From NCBI GenBank assembly GCA_000719025.1, contig JODP01000006.1, positions 124,001 to 188,000 on the forward strand: 64,000 nucleotides of DNA, given 5' to 3'. Below are positions 49,938 through 58,799 of the stretch, one piece after another; position 1 is the first letter of the stretch; every line of letters starts with the position of its first letter. The notes under the pieces are model-generated. The model ran no database searches. It worked only from the letters and a program-made list of their open reading frames with translations, and was not told the DNA's origin. Made by a program: the position numbers and the translations under genes. Source of the DNA: Kineosporia aurantiaca JCM 3230 (GTDB lineage: Bacteria > Actinomycetota > Actinomycetes > Actinomycetales > Kineosporiaceae).

Positions 49938-50903
49938 TTAGGACGCAGATCTTGGTTCATCACCGCCAAATTTTGGCTGCTTCAGCGCACGGCGAATCAG
50001 CGACATGGTGCGTTCGTGGTCACGAGGAACCTCCGAGCGTGGCCCTGCCAGAACGGGTAAGGTCTCGTTCTTGAGACGTTCGGCCAGCTTGAGCAGAGCA
50101 GGCGACACCGCAGCTCCGCTTGCCAATAGGGGCGCCACCATGTCTGGATAGTGGTGCAACACCGCTGACCGAAGTGGACCGCCAGCATCTATCTGCGACT
50201 CTTCGACATCGATCCCCTGCTCCAGAAGTAACTGCGCAAACCGAAGATACCCACGTTGGATTGCCGTCATCAGAGGTGATCGGGATGTTTCGTAAGGTAC
50301 TTGCCCATCGGCATACATCCCACGTTCCCGCATGATCTCGCGTATCGGTTCAATCACCTCCATAACCGAGTTGGGATGCCCTTCGGCGTGCGCTCCGGCT
50401 GCGAGCAGGATGGAAGCCATCTCCACATCGTTGTGCTCGGCACACCAACGCAGTGGATGTGATTCCATTCTCTCCCCGACGGACTGCTCTGTGTCTGCTC
50501 CCGCCGCCAGCAAGACGCGCGATATTTCGCGCTGGGAGCTCAGGATGGCCCAATTCAGAGCTGTGAATCCAAGGGTGTCAGGGGTGTCAACCCGAAACCC
50601 TTGTTCGAGCACGCGGCGCACCGTTGCCACGTCACCGCGTTCAGCCGCTAGGGTAAAAAAGTCCGTTGACGATGGATCGGTCCGTCGCTTTTCTGCGAGT
50701 TCTTCGTGGCCTTCCAAAACCATCAGGATGTATCTCTTTCGGAGCGCGGGGTACATGGTCCATGAACCAATTGCTCGACGTATCCGTGAGGGCAGGAACG
50801 CATCAAGGCGCTCAACGGGGGGTTCTAAAAAGCGCGTCTGCGCGCTCCTTGACTTCCTGTCGAAGACACTGAAGGTAGATGACGCCATAGGAGAGCTGCG
50901 CAA
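49938..50903 (-). CDS. ankyrin-repeat protein
   Basis: A 321-residue protein with ankyrin repeats from about residue 80 to 270: D-F-F-T-L-A-A-E-R-G-D-V-A-T-V-R-R-V-L-E-Q-G, G-F-T-A-L-N-W-A-I-L-S-S-Q, L-L-A-A-G-A-D-T-E, H-P-L-R-W-C-A-E-H-N-D-V-E-M-A-S-I-L, and S-P-L-M-T-A-I-Q-R-G-Y-L-R-F-A-Q-L-L-L-E-Q-G. Ankyrin repeats mediate protein binding. The first about 50 residues are not repeat sequence, and an internal ATG (M-Y-P-A-L-R-K-R-Y) could be the true start. It converges on the second transfer operon, and its GC is lower than that operon's. The partner is unknown. Confidence 0.8.
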   Translation of the reverse strand: MRSSPMASSTFSVFDRKSRSAQTRFLEPPVERLDAFLPSRIRRAIGSWTMYPALRKRYILMVLEGHEELAEKRRTDPSSTDFFTLAAERGDVATVRRVLEQGFRVDTPDTLGFTALNWAILSSQREISRVLLAAGADTEQSVGERMESHPLRWCAEHNDVEMASILLAAGAHAEGHPNSVMEVIEPIREIMRERGMYADGQVPYETSRSPLMTAIQRGYLRFAQLLLEQGIDVEESQIDAGGPLRSAVLHHYPDMVAPLLASGAAVSPALLKLAERLKNETLPVLAGPRSEVPRDHERTMSLIRRALKQPKFGGDEPRSAS

Positions 50904-51112
50904 GCCCGCGCAGCACGGCCATCCGGTCTATGCACGTGGACCTTGCGTCTAAAAGCTCGGGTTGTAGGAGGCGCCTTCGCGGGGCCGTCTCCATGGGGAC
51001 CTCGCTCGGCTCGGCGAACCACCACGGGCGCAGCAGCCACTTTGTTGTGCCCTTATTCGGAAGTCGAGCTTCGGACTGGGTCGCGCGTGACCCAGATGAT
51101 CACAAGTCTTCG

Positions 51113-51307
51113 TCAGATCAGCTTGTCCAGTCGTCCGCTCTTGGCCAGTTTCAGCCAGGCGCCGAAGGCGACGGGCGCCAAAGTAAGCACGGGCCCGTGC
51201 CCCTGGGCCTTGCTGTCACGCACCCGCACTGCATGCCCGGCTGACTGCATCTCGACGCACTCGCCGCCGTTGGCCGACTTGCTGGCCTTGATCCATGTAC
51301 TGTCCAT
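51113..51307 (-). CDS. DUF397 domain protein (second copy)
   Basis: A 64-residue DUF397 protein with T-W-I-K-A-S-K-S-A-N-G-G-E-C-V-E-M, V-R-V-R-D-S-K and F-G-A-W-L. It starts 6 bp after the stop of the XRE-DUF5753 gene, on the same strand, repeating the pair at 2.6-3.6 kb. Sequence differs enough that the pairs are probably independent acquisitions or old paralogues. Confidence 0.85.
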   Translation of the reverse strand: MDSTWIKASKSANGGECVEMQSAGHAVRVRDSKAQGHGPVLTLAPVAFGAWLKLAKSGRLDKLI

Positions 51308-51313
51308 GGCCGG

Positions 51314-52117
51314 CTACTCCTTCAATCGTTCGAGAGGGGTGGATCGGGAGTGGATGTCCTTGAAGATGTTGCCGTACCGCTCCAGCGTTGTCGCCCTCTC
51401 TTCGTAGCGTGATCCGGCATCGGTCTCCAGGAACACCATGGACGGATCGTCGGGGGCTTCGTACTCCAGCAGCGTGAAGCCGCCGCGCATCGCCAGGTGG
51501 GCGCCAGCCTCGAAGGTGAGGACATGGACGTCCACGTGCGGCTTGGTGTTCATGGCGCGCAGGTGGTCCATCTGCTGGGCCATGACATCGGGGCCGCCGA
51601 CCTGTCGCCTGAGGACGCCCTCGTCGATGACAGCCGTTATATACAGCGGGCTCTCGCGATTGAACGCGGCCTGCTGGCGGCGAAGACGGGCGGCCACCTG
51701 CTGCTCGACCTGGGGTAAGTCCCGATCGGCGGCGAAGATGGCCCGCTGGTATGCCTCGATTTGGAGAAGTCCGTGGACTACGCCCGGGTGATAGGTCCGC
51801 AGGCTGGCGACCTCGCTCTCCAATTCGACGTAACTGGCGAACCAGGGCGGCATGACGTCCCGGTCGAAGGCCTCCCACCAGCCCTCGCTGCGCGCGTTCT
51901 TCGACATCTCGACCAGTGCTGCCTTGGTCGAGTCGTCAGCCCCGCACAGCGAGCACCAGGCCTCGACCTCGATCTGGCGGATGGACTGCTTGCCGCTCTC
52001 GATGCGCGACAGTTTCGCCTTGGACCCAATCAGTTCGAGGTCGCGGTGCGTCAGCTTGGCGGTGGTGCGCAGGGCGAGAAGACGCTTGCCCAGCGACTTG
52101 CGTGTCCTCAGGCTCAT
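51314..52117 (-). CDS. XRE-family regulator with DUF5753 domain (second copy)
   Basis: A 267-residue regulator. ATG 52117 follows AGGAGGAGG; the frame upstream (open to 53515) is a shadow of genes on the other strand. The N-terminal HTH (L-G-K-R-L-L-A-L-R-T-T-A-K-L-T-H-R; K-L-S-R-I-E-S-G-K) is followed by the DUF5753 domain with Y-H-P-G-V-V-H-G-L-L-Q-I-E-A-Y and F-T-L-L-E-Y-E. It is divergent from the gene at 52335, whose promoter lies in the 217-bp gap. Confidence 0.88.
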   Translation of the reverse strand: MSLRTRKSLGKRLLALRTTAKLTHRDLELIGSKAKLSRIESGKQSIRQIEVEAWCSLCGADDSTKAALVEMSKNARSEGWWEAFDRDVMPPWFASYVELESEVASLRTYHPGVVHGLLQIEAYQRAIFAADRDLPQVEQQVAARLRRQQAAFNRESPLYITAVIDEGVLRRQVGGPDVMAQQMDHLRAMNTKPHVDVHVLTFEAGAHLAMRGGFTLLEYEAPDDPSMVFLETDAGSRYEERATTLERYGNIFKDIHSRSTPLERLKE

Positions 52118-52334
52118 GGTTCCTCCTCCTGACCGGTTCCCATCTCGGGGGCTCAGATCTGGAACCGCTATCCGGAACTCGAAAGCGAAGCCCTCATATC
52201 GCTCCGCGGATCCGACGTTCCAAAACGAGCCCTGGCGCAACTGTAGACATCCGGTCAGGATAAGGAAAAACCGATGCCGATCTGGTGATCCCGTTCCATG
52301 AGCGCTGGAAACGGTGAAAGGTGAGTGGGCCGAC

Positions 52335-52664
52335 ATGACCGAGGACGACGGGTACGGGTACTCCATCTGGGACATCGACGGGCTCGGGCGTCTGGTCGTC
52401 CAGCTGCGCCGCCACGGCGTCCTCGTCCATGAGGCGACGATCATCCGGGACGATGTGGTGGCGTTCAGCTTCGAGCCGCACCTGGCCCAGGTACAGATCC
52501 TGGAAGAGCTGTTGCTGAACTGGCCGGGTGTCGGGGCCGTCCAGCACGCCGGTCCCCGCGTGCTGCGTGTCCACCGCGCCAGGAGCCAGGACCGCTGTCC
52601 GCGGCGGCGGCCGCGCAGGGTGCTGTCCATGGCGCGGTTGCGCCGGACGGTCAGGGGGTGGTGA
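52335..52664 (+). CDS. small hypothetical protein
   Basis: A 109-residue soluble protein. ATG 52335 follows AAAGGTGAG. The first 75 residues look like an alpha/beta domain (Y-G-Y-S-I-W-D-I-D-G-L-G-R-L-V-V-Q-L-R; A-F-S-F-E-P-H-L-A-Q-V-Q-I-L-E-E-L-L); the last 30 are strongly Arg-rich. No family recognised. Its stop overlaps GTG 52661 of the next gene (GTGA), so it begins a three-gene run to 53698, divergent from the XRE gene. Confidence 0.65.
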   Translation: MTEDDGYGYSIWDIDGLGRLVVQLRRHGVLVHEATIIRDDVVAFSFEPHLAQVQILEELLLNWPGVGAVQHAGPRVLRVHRARSQDRCPRRRPRRVLSMARLRRTVRGW

Positions 52665-52999
52665 CCCCCATGGACCCGCGCCTGTCCGCTCTGGAGCGGC
52701 CTTCCTCGCCGGCCTCCCTGGGCCGGTCCGAGATCGTGTTCGCCGACCATGGTTCCTGCACGGTGATCGTCCTGGAGTTTGTCTTCCGCAGCGAGGACAT
52801 CACCGTCTGGTTCGCCAGCCGGACGCTGGCACTCATGGACCGCCGACATTTCCTGGCGTGGTTGTGGGACGGCGGCGACTACGTGATCGACGACCTGGCC
52901 TGGAGCGTGGAAGGAACGAGCGCGCTCCTGACGATCGACGGCAACCGGACGTACGTGCTGGACGAGGACAGCCTGACCGTCTTGGCCGCTCAGGTGTAG
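52661..52999 (+). CDS. small hypothetical protein
   Basis: A 112-residue protein. GTG 52661 overlaps the upstream stop by 4 bp; ATG 52670 is an alternative. Pattern of a compact alpha/beta domain (I-V-F-A-D-H-G-S-C-T-V-I-V-L-E-F-V-F; L-A-W-L-W-D-G-G-D-Y-V-I-D-D-L-A-W; L-L-T-I-D-G-N-R-T-Y-V-L-D-E). No catalytic motif or known family. Confidence 0.65.
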   Translation: MTPMDPRLSALERPSSPASLGRSEIVFADHGSCTVIVLEFVFRSEDITVWFASRTLALMDRRHFLAWLWDGGDYVIDDLAWSVEGTSALLTIDGNRTYVLDEDSLTVLAAQV

Positions 53000-53020
53000 A
53001 CGCCGGAGGAAGGAGAAGCC

Positions 53021-53698
53021 ATGAGAAAGCTGATGCACCAGACGGGTTCGGGCCACCGGTGGGACCGGACCACGGTCGCGGATGAGATGACCATCGACCA
53101 CGACCGCGAGATCGGCTGCGTCGCGGGGGCCGGCGCGGACCTCGTCCGGGTCCGTGTCGCGCAGCTGGTGGCCGTCGATCCTCTGGCAGACCCCGTGATG
53201 GTGCGGCCCCACCCGGTGCGCATCACCCTGGGGGACGCCTACGAGCTGAACGCAGCCCAGGCGGGCGAGCTGGCAGGAGTGCTGGAGGAAGCCGCCCGCT
53301 TCGCCGAGGCCGCGATGGGCCGCCGCAGCCGACGGCGGTGGAGCCGGACCGAGATCGTGGACGGAGGGGTCGTCGACCGCGAGCACGACGTCGCCACCGT
53401 CGCCGGTGCCGGCACGGACGTGGTGCAGGTCCGGGTCGCGCAGCTGGTCGTCCTGGACACCCATCGCAAGCCGTTCGCGGTCCGGGCGAGTGCGCCACGG
53501 ATCACCGTGGGCCACATGTGCGAGGTGAACGCCGCGCAGGCCTGGGACCTGGTGCGCGTGCTGTGGGAGGCCGTCGCGTTCGCCGAGACGGTGGACCTGA
53601 CCCCACCGTTGTTCGGCACGCCCCGCGCGGACACTCCCCGAGCAAAGGGCCGGGGCGTGTGGCCAGAGTCCGTCAGCCCAGCCGAATCGCGAAGCTGA
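53021..53698 (+). CDS. protein with two tandem copies of one domain
   Basis: A 225-residue protein, ATG 53021 with AAGGAGAAG upstream. Residues about 11-97 and 103-190 are an internal duplication: each has R-x-W-x-R-T, a D-R-E or E-H-D turn, V-A-G-A-G-x-D-x-V-x-V-R-V-A-Q-L-V, a P-x-x-I-T-x-G block and E-L/V-N-A-A-Q-A, then E-A-A/V-R/A-F-A-E. This single-domain repeat is not one I recognise. The last 26 bp overlap the convergent membrane protein gene. It may be a paired binding module. Confidence 0.7.
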   Translation: MRKLMHQTGSGHRWDRTTVADEMTIDHDREIGCVAGAGADLVRVRVAQLVAVDPLADPVMVRPHPVRITLGDAYELNAAQAGELAGVLEEAARFAEAAMGRRSRRRWSRTEIVDGGVVDREHDVATVAGAGTDVVQVRVAQLVVLDTHRKPFAVRASAPRITVGHMCEVNAAQAWDLVRVLWEAVAFAETVDLTPPLFGTPRADTPRAKGRGVWPESVSPAESRS

Positions 53699-54308
53699 GT
53701 CCGGTCGCCGCGAACGAGATCAACGCGACCGCCGTCAGGGCCCAACCCCGATTGATCCACCGGTGCTTGCGCAACACCCGTGCGGCCAGTCTCGGCAGAT
53801 GAAAGCTGAGTACCTCGATCTCGTCCCGGTGCGACACATGCCACCGGCGCTTGGCCACGGTGTCGGGATCCAGATGGGCCAGGTCCCCGAAGTACCAGAG
53901 CACCACCGGAGGGTAGGTAGCACTGTCGCGGGGATCGACGCCCATGCGGGCGAACTCCGTCCGGGACGGCCTGCCGTGACGCGACCACATGCACAGGCTC
54001 GCACTCGCCACGGCCCCGATGATCGCCACCACCCCCAGGACCAGGAGGATCCAGGTCTCAGGACCGAAGCCGATGAGCGGTTCTGACGTCCCGCTCGATC
54101 CGCCGATCAGGACGGCCAGGAAGACGCTGATCAAAGCACCGTTCGTGGCCACGAGTATCTGCGCCTTGGTCTCCGACACCGAGTACCAGACGAGGTTGTT
54201 GGCGTAGGCCCGCCGCAGGTACTCCAGCGTCACCTCATCCTCCAGGTCGGACGCGGTCCCGAAGGAGTCTCCCGTGGTGCCGGTCATCCGTGCTCGCATC
54301 AATCGCAT
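53673..54308 (-). CDS. Pycsar-effector-like (PycTM/DUF5706-type) membrane protein
   Basis: A 211-residue protein. ATG 54308 is preceded by GGAGG; upstream frame extension is poor. The pattern is that of the membrane effectors of Pycsar and CBASS anti-phage systems: a helix with A-N-N-L-V-W-Y-S-V-S-E-T-K-A-Q-I-L, first hydrophobic stretch A-T-N-G-A-L-I-S-V-F-L-A-V-L-I-G, second W-I-L-L-V-L-G-V-V-A-I-I-G-A-V-A, then V-V-L-W-Y-F-G-D-L-A-H-L and a C-terminal hydrophobic segment. Such effectors permeabilise the membrane after binding a cyclic mononucleotide. I see no pyrimidine cyclase beside it, so it would be an orphan, or the cyclase lies elsewhere. Confidence 0.6.
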   Translation of the reverse strand: MRLMRARMTGTTGDSFGTASDLEDEVTLEYLRRAYANNLVWYSVSETKAQILVATNGALISVFLAVLIGGSSGTSEPLIGFGPETWILLVLGVVAIIGAVASASLCMWSRHGRPSRTEFARMGVDPRDSATYPPVVLWYFGDLAHLDPDTVAKRRWHVSHRDEIEVLSFHLPRLAARVLRKHRWINRGWALTAVALISFAATGLSFAIRLG

Positions 54309-54596
54309 GGATCCTCCGCGTGCGCTCGCATCCCGCTGCGGGGACGACCTCACCGGTGGCGGCGTTGCGCGCAGGGACGGAAGTGGCGCTCGGCGGTGCG
54401 GGTCAGCCCCGGCTCGGGATCTGACCCCCAGGCGGCCGATCGGAACGGTGGTGTTCGCCAGAGGTTCCCGACCGACTACCGCTGGACCTCGATGTCGGGC
54501 CACCGGCCCCTCGACCGTCCTCCCGGGAGCGTGTATCAAGATCCCTGCACCTGCAACCGTCCCAGCCGACGCCCAGCCGACATCCAGGGAGCGCCA

Positions 54597-54884
54597 GTGA
54601 AGAGATTCCTCGCAGGTTGCGCAGCCACCGCCATCTGCCTGACCGCAACGGTGGCCGTCAACACGAGCGTGGCTGACGCCGCCGCCAAGCCGAAGGTCTA
54701 CAAGAACTGCACCAAGGTCCACCAGGACTTCGCTCATGGCTTCCGTAAGAAGGGCGGCAAGGACGTCGTCAAGGGAGACTCCGACCCCGTCGCGACCAAG
54801 CTCATCCCGATCAAAGGAAAGCTGTACAAGGCCAACAAGAAGCTCGACCGTGACAAGGACGGTGTCGTCTGCGAGGCGAGGTGA
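54597..54884 (+). CDS. secreted excalibur calcium-binding protein
   Basis: A 95-residue exported protein with a signal peptide (K-R-F-L-A-G-C-A-A-T-A-I-C-L-T-A-T-V-A-V, cleavage near A-D-A). A C-terminal excalibur domain (V-Y-K-N-C-T-K-V-H; D-R-D-K-D-G-V-V-C-E-A) has Cys residues bracketing a calcium-type D-x-D-x-D-G loop. GTG 54597 follows AGGGAG. Small extracellular excalibur proteins occur in many actinomycetes and phages. Confidence 0.85.
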   Translation: MKRFLAGCAATAICLTATVAVNTSVADAAAKPKVYKNCTKVHQDFAHGFRKKGGKDVVKGDSDPVATKLIPIKGKLYKANKKLDRDKDGVVCEAR

Positions 54885-55075
54885 TCAACGCCGGCCGCAG
54901 GACGCACTGGTACCGGATATCTCCTGCCTCCGAACGTTCGTCCAGAGATGAGCGTCCGGCTGGCCCCCAGGGGCGCGCCGTCCGGTGCGGCCCTGGGCAG
55001 TGGCGTGGCGCCGACGGCATTTCGTCCATCGGGGACGCGCACACCTGCACACCTGCACAGTGGGAGGCCTGAGGT

Positions 55076-55393
55076 ATGAGTTACTCCCGAGGGTGGCAGC
55101 AGCAACCGCCACCCGCCCACGCGACGCCGAACCGGGTGCCGCGTGGGCAGCGCCCCCTGACGTTCTGGCAAATGGTGTGGGCCGTCTGTCTCGGCACCAT
55201 CTTCGCCAGCCTGATCATCGGGGTCACCAGCCTGCTGCTGTTCGGCCTCGTCCTGGGCTCGCTGTTCAGCACGCTGGGCGACTCCAGCGACGACACGAGC
55301 GGTCCCTCGAGCCGCCGGCCGGACTGTTACGACCTGTTTCTCAAGGACTCCAGTTCCTCCGACTACGAGACCTACGCCGAACAGAACTGCTGA
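55076..55393 (+). CDS. single-pass membrane protein
   Basis: A 105-residue protein, ATG 55076 with a GGGAGG-type site. The N-terminal 30 residues are Pro/Gln-rich, and one hydrophobic segment lies at about 30-60 (W-A-V-C-L-G-T-I-F-A-S-L-I-I-G; L-L-L-F-G-L-V-L-G). The exported tail is Ser/Asp-rich with two cysteines (P-D-C-Y-D and the final N-C). No family recognised. Confidence 0.7.
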   Translation: MSYSRGWQQQPPPAHATPNRVPRGQRPLTFWQMVWAVCLGTIFASLIIGVTSLLLFGLVLGSLFSTLGDSSDDTSGPSSRRPDCYDLFLKDSSSSDYETYAEQNC

Positions 55394-55623
55394 CGCCTGC
55401 ACCGAGGGCTGGTTGCACGACAGTTCGTTTGCCCCCGGGTAGCCTTCGCTGAGCCGTCGCAGGAACACCTACGTCGTGGGCAGGACAATCAGGAACTGGT
55501 CGATCAGAACAGGATTCACCGCAGGGAGGTCGAGAACGGCCGGCGATGGGTGGCCGCCCGCGTTGCGCCTCGGTGCAGCCTGTCGCCGGCGTCGTGGCCA
55601 TGGCGCGTGCGTAGAGTAGGCGA

Positions 55624-56316
55624 GTGCTGCCCCTGCCCCCGGGTTCTCCTCCCGTCGTGGAGACGGTTGGTGAGTACGACGGTGGCTCGAGCGTCATCAT
55701 CGCGTGCACCCAGTTTGATCACCAGAAGTACACGCGCACGCAGGCCGTGCGGATTGTGTCCGAGTGGTGCGACTTCTTCGCTTCCGGGCCGACTCCGATC
55801 GAGAGCCTACGCTTCGTAAGCCGCACTCCCAAGCGTCTGTTCGCGAGTCTGTCTGCACAGGAGCAATTAACGTCTCTTGCCGTGAAGTGGGGCGACTACG
55901 AGGAACTTTCGGTACTGATTGGTATGCGAAACCTGCGAAGACTCGACTTGGGAAGGGCAACATCCGTCCGGACGCTGGCTCCCCTGGCCGTCTTGACCGA
56001 GGTGACCTGCCTTGCAGTAGAGGGACTCCAGCACGTCAGGGATCTCACTCCCCTGGCCGGGATGAAGAACCTTGTCGACCTCGAACTCGGCGGGGGAGGG
56101 TTCTCCAACTGGCGCGCGCACGTTGATTCGATCGCCTTCCTGCGGGACCTGCCCCAGCTGCAGAGGCTGTGGCTACACACGCTCGTCGTGGACGACCTGG
56201 ACTACACCCCCCTCCTGGACCTGCCCCACCTGAGCACGCTGGGGGTGATGCAGGTACGCGGAATGCGCCCCAGTTATGCCGAATTGGCTCGGCTGGTGCC
56301 CGCCTTGACCCGCTGA
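55624..56316 (+). CDS. leucine-rich-repeat-like protein
   Basis: A 230-residue soluble protein starting at GTG 55624. Residues about 80-220 show irregular leucine-rich repeats: L-T-S-L-A-V-K-W-G-D-Y-E-E-L-S-V-L, L-R-R-L-D-L-G-R-A-T-S-V, L-A-V-L-T-E-V-T-C-L-A-V-E-G-L, M-K-N-L-V-D-L-E-L-G-G-G and L-P-H-L-S-T-L-G-V-M. LRRs mediate protein interactions. The start lacks a clear ribosome binding site, so the true N-terminus may differ. Confidence 0.65.
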   Translation: MLPLPPGSPPVVETVGEYDGGSSVIIACTQFDHQKYTRTQAVRIVSEWCDFFASGPTPIESLRFVSRTPKRLFASLSAQEQLTSLAVKWGDYEELSVLIGMRNLRRLDLGRATSVRTLAPLAVLTEVTCLAVEGLQHVRDLTPLAGMKNLVDLELGGGGFSNWRAHVDSIAFLRDLPQLQRLWLHTLVVDDLDYTPLLDLPHLSTLGVMQVRGMRPSYAELARLVPALTR

Positions 56317-56599
56317 CGTTCCGCAGTCTGGGGACTGGTCCAGAAGCGAAACGGCCAGCGCATCGTGGATCCTCGACTCCGTGGCGTCCTGACACGAGGG
56401 TGATCGCGATCCCAGTTTCCCGGTGGAGCATGCGCAGGAATCGCCGGTGAGACCTGGATCGGGAATGAATCCTGACGTCACCGATGACTCGCGGGTATCG
56501 GGGCCGTGCCGGATGAATGGCCGAACGCAGAACCGGGTCCTTCCTCCATCCGGCCGTGTTCATTTTGACTTTGCTGGCCGTGATCCGAAGGATGCGATC

Positions 56600-56926
56600 A
56601 TGGCGACGAAAACGACCGTAGAATTGACGGATGACCTTGACGGCAAATCAAAGGCCGTAGAAACCATCGAGCTCAGCCTCGACGGCATCACGTATCAGAT
56701 TGACCTGACCGAGAAGAACGCGGCCAAACTGCGTAAGGACTTCGAGCCCTTCATCGCCTCGGCCCGCCGCACCGGTGGACGCAAGGGACGCGCTTTGAGC
56801 GTCGTGGAGACCGGTGTGGACACCAGGGCTGTCCGAGCGTGGGCCGAGTCCAACGGGTACGAGGTCTCCTCACGCGGCCGTATCAGCGCGGAGATCCTCC
56901 AGGCGTACCGGGCCGCCGGAAACTGA
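56600..56926 (+). CDS. lsr2: Lsr2 nucleoid-associated silencer
   Basis: A 108-residue Lsr2-family protein. ATG 56600 follows AAGGAT; the frame is open upstream without family features. The N-terminal dimerisation domain (T-T-V-E-L-T-D-D-L-D-G, V-E-T-I-E-L-S-L-D-G-I-T-Y-Q-I-D-L) and C-terminal AT-hook-like region (R-A-W-A-E-S-N-G-Y-E-V-S-S-R-G-R-I) are both present. The R-G-R motif binds the minor groove of A/T-rich DNA. As an H-NS-like silencer it could mute the lower-GC cargo in this window (inference). Confidence 0.9.
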   Translation: MATKTTVELTDDLDGKSKAVETIELSLDGITYQIDLTEKNAAKLRKDFEPFIASARRTGGRKGRALSVVETGVDTRAVRAWAESNGYEVSSRGRISAEILQAYRAAGN

Positions 56927-57180
56927 GCGGGTGGGCCCATACTCGCGACGTACGGCTTCTCGAGTGAGATGACGGTGGCCACCGGTCGGCGATGAGGCTC
57001 CGGCAGGTCGTTCCGGGGGGACCGGAACAGGCGGTTAAGGCGCACGGAGTAGCGGCGTCGGCATGCAGAGACTGCTGGTGAGATCGCGATTGCTGATCGA
57101 AATGCCCACCAGGAGCTTCATTCGCAGGTTGATCGCTCTGCCATGAACGTGTCGAGCCGAGATGCAATGATCATCGCGTG

Positions 57181-58048
57181 ATGGACGATCCTGACGAGAT
57201 CATGGCTGCGTTCCGGGGAACGGTATTGGAAGGAATGCCGGTCATGCAGGACCCGGACTCTGATGACGTGCTGCTGGTCGAATGGCCTGATCCCAGCGAT
57301 GTGCTGACCGGCTGGAGGGCGGCCCGGGGGGTCATGTCGCTGACGGGTCGGCGCCCGGTCGCGGTTGACGGTGAGGAAGATGCGAACTGGTTCGGGGAGG
57401 TAGGGCCGGCTGAGCTCGCCGAACTGGAGACTGCCTCACTGGCCCCAGACCCGTGGCACCAGAGGTACTACCAGTGGAGGGGCATCCAGCCTGGGGAGCC
57501 GGTTGATCTGGATGGGGTTAAATCCTTCCTCGATTTCCGACCCATCGGCCCGGAATGGGACGCCGAGGCTGCAGCGCGTGAGGTCCTGCCTGGCATCCCG
57601 CAGGGTGCGACCTCTGAGGCGCTGCAGCGCTACCTGCTCGATCGGATCACTGGTGACGGGCCTCTGGCCGCCCGGTTTTCGCAGGGCCAGCGCGCAGCAG
57701 ACGCCCGAAGCTCTGGACTGGTATGTACCCGAACGTGCGCAGTTCGCGTTGCTGCCGACCACCAGTGCCTGGCTGTCGGTGGCGTGGCTGGACTACTACG
57801 GGGAAGAGGACAAGGCGGTCCTGGCCGCGTGCCTGCGGCAATGGCACGAGAAGTGGGGCGCCGAGATCGTTGCGTCGTGGGGAACGATGATGCAGTTCGT
57901 GACCCCGCGGCGTCCGGAGTTCGGGCCGGACGCCGTGAACCTGGCCTACCAGCAGCTGACTCTGGCCGGGAACATCGGCTTACTGGAGATCGATCTGGCG
58001 CGGATCTTGTCTCACGTCGACACCTGGTTCCTTCACGCGCGTCCCTGA
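57181..58048 (+). pseudogene. DUF4253 protein, frameshifted
   Basis: From ATG 57181 the frame reads protein-like (E-I-M-A-A-F-R-G-T-V-L-E-G-M-P; W-P-D-P-S-D-V-L-T-G-W-R-A-A-R-G-V-M; E-V-L-P-G-I-P) to about 57680. It then becomes nonsense, while another frame continues with the DUF4253 core: L-P-T-T-S-A-W-L-S-V-A-W-L-D, C-L-R-Q-W-H-E-K-W-G-A-E-I-V-A-S, V-T-P-R-R-P-E-F-G-P-D-A-V and L-A-Y-Q-Q-L-T, to the stop at 58048. A one-base indel in the CAGGGCCAG region near 57685 explains this. Joined, the gene encodes about 288 residues of a domain with unknown activity. Confidence 0.75.
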
Positions 58049-58310
58049 CCACGTTGACTGGCCTGCCACGCAAGGTCCGTTCCAGCCCTGCCCACGCCAC
58101 GCCCTTGGTGAGCGCCGTTCAGATCATGATCATTGACTGACGGTGCAGGTTGGAGTGGGCTCACGGGTAGACAAGACCCCGAAGCTCCTGGTGCAGGATC
58201 TCGATCTGCACATTCGTGATCCCACCGAGGGCTTCACCCCGTTGCCTCACCGCCACGCGCACCTCTGTTTCCCCAAACCCCTGTGACGGGGGAGATGGGA
58301 AAGGGCTCAG

Positions 58311-58656
58311 TGGAAGTCCTGGTACGACGGAATGACCTGGGCCACGGCGAGCGACGTTGAGATCGGCCACGTCGTGGCCTTGAGCCAGGCGTGGACGTCC
58401 GGGGCCTGAATGTGGAAGGCCAGCCGGCGGACCGCCTACGACCTGGACTACAACTGGACGCTGGACGCGATCACCGACACCGTCAACCAGTCCAAGAGTG
58501 ACCACGATCCCGCCGAATGGCTGCCGGCCAAGATTCGGTGCACGTACCCCGCCACTGGATCGCCATCAAGTACCGGTGGAACCTGAGCATCGACACTGCC
58601 GAGAAGAAGACCCTGTCAGGAATCCTCACGGGTGACTGCGGCGCAGTGAAACTCAC
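58311..58656 (+). pseudogene. HNH endonuclease (DUF1524-type) remnant
   Basis: A decayed gene resembling the secreted DUF1524/HNH endonucleases of actinomycetes. One frame gives S-W-Y-D-G-M-T-W-A-T-A-S-D-V-E-I-G-H-V-V-A-L-S-Q-A-W-T-S-G-A and hits a TGA at 58407. The frame continues with V-N-Q-S-K-S-D-H-D-P-A-E-W-L-P-A-K-I-R-C-T-Y, and a further shift near 58545 is needed for W-I-A-I-K-Y-R-W-N-L-S-I-D-T-A-E-K-K-T-L. H-V-V-A-L, N-x-x-K and W-L-P-x-x-x-x-C are the family landmarks, but the active-site first residue before H reads Gly instead of Asp. Stop plus frameshift make it non-functional. Confidence 0.65.
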
Positions 58657-58799
58657 GGTCCCGCCCAAGGGATGGCGTGAAAGTCCTGGTGGGACCGGCG
58701 GTAAGGCCCGCTGGGGCAGTGCGTGCGGTCCTGGGCCGGCCACGGACCCATGATCTGACGATGGGTATCCGATACGTCACCATTGGTAGCATCCTTGTC

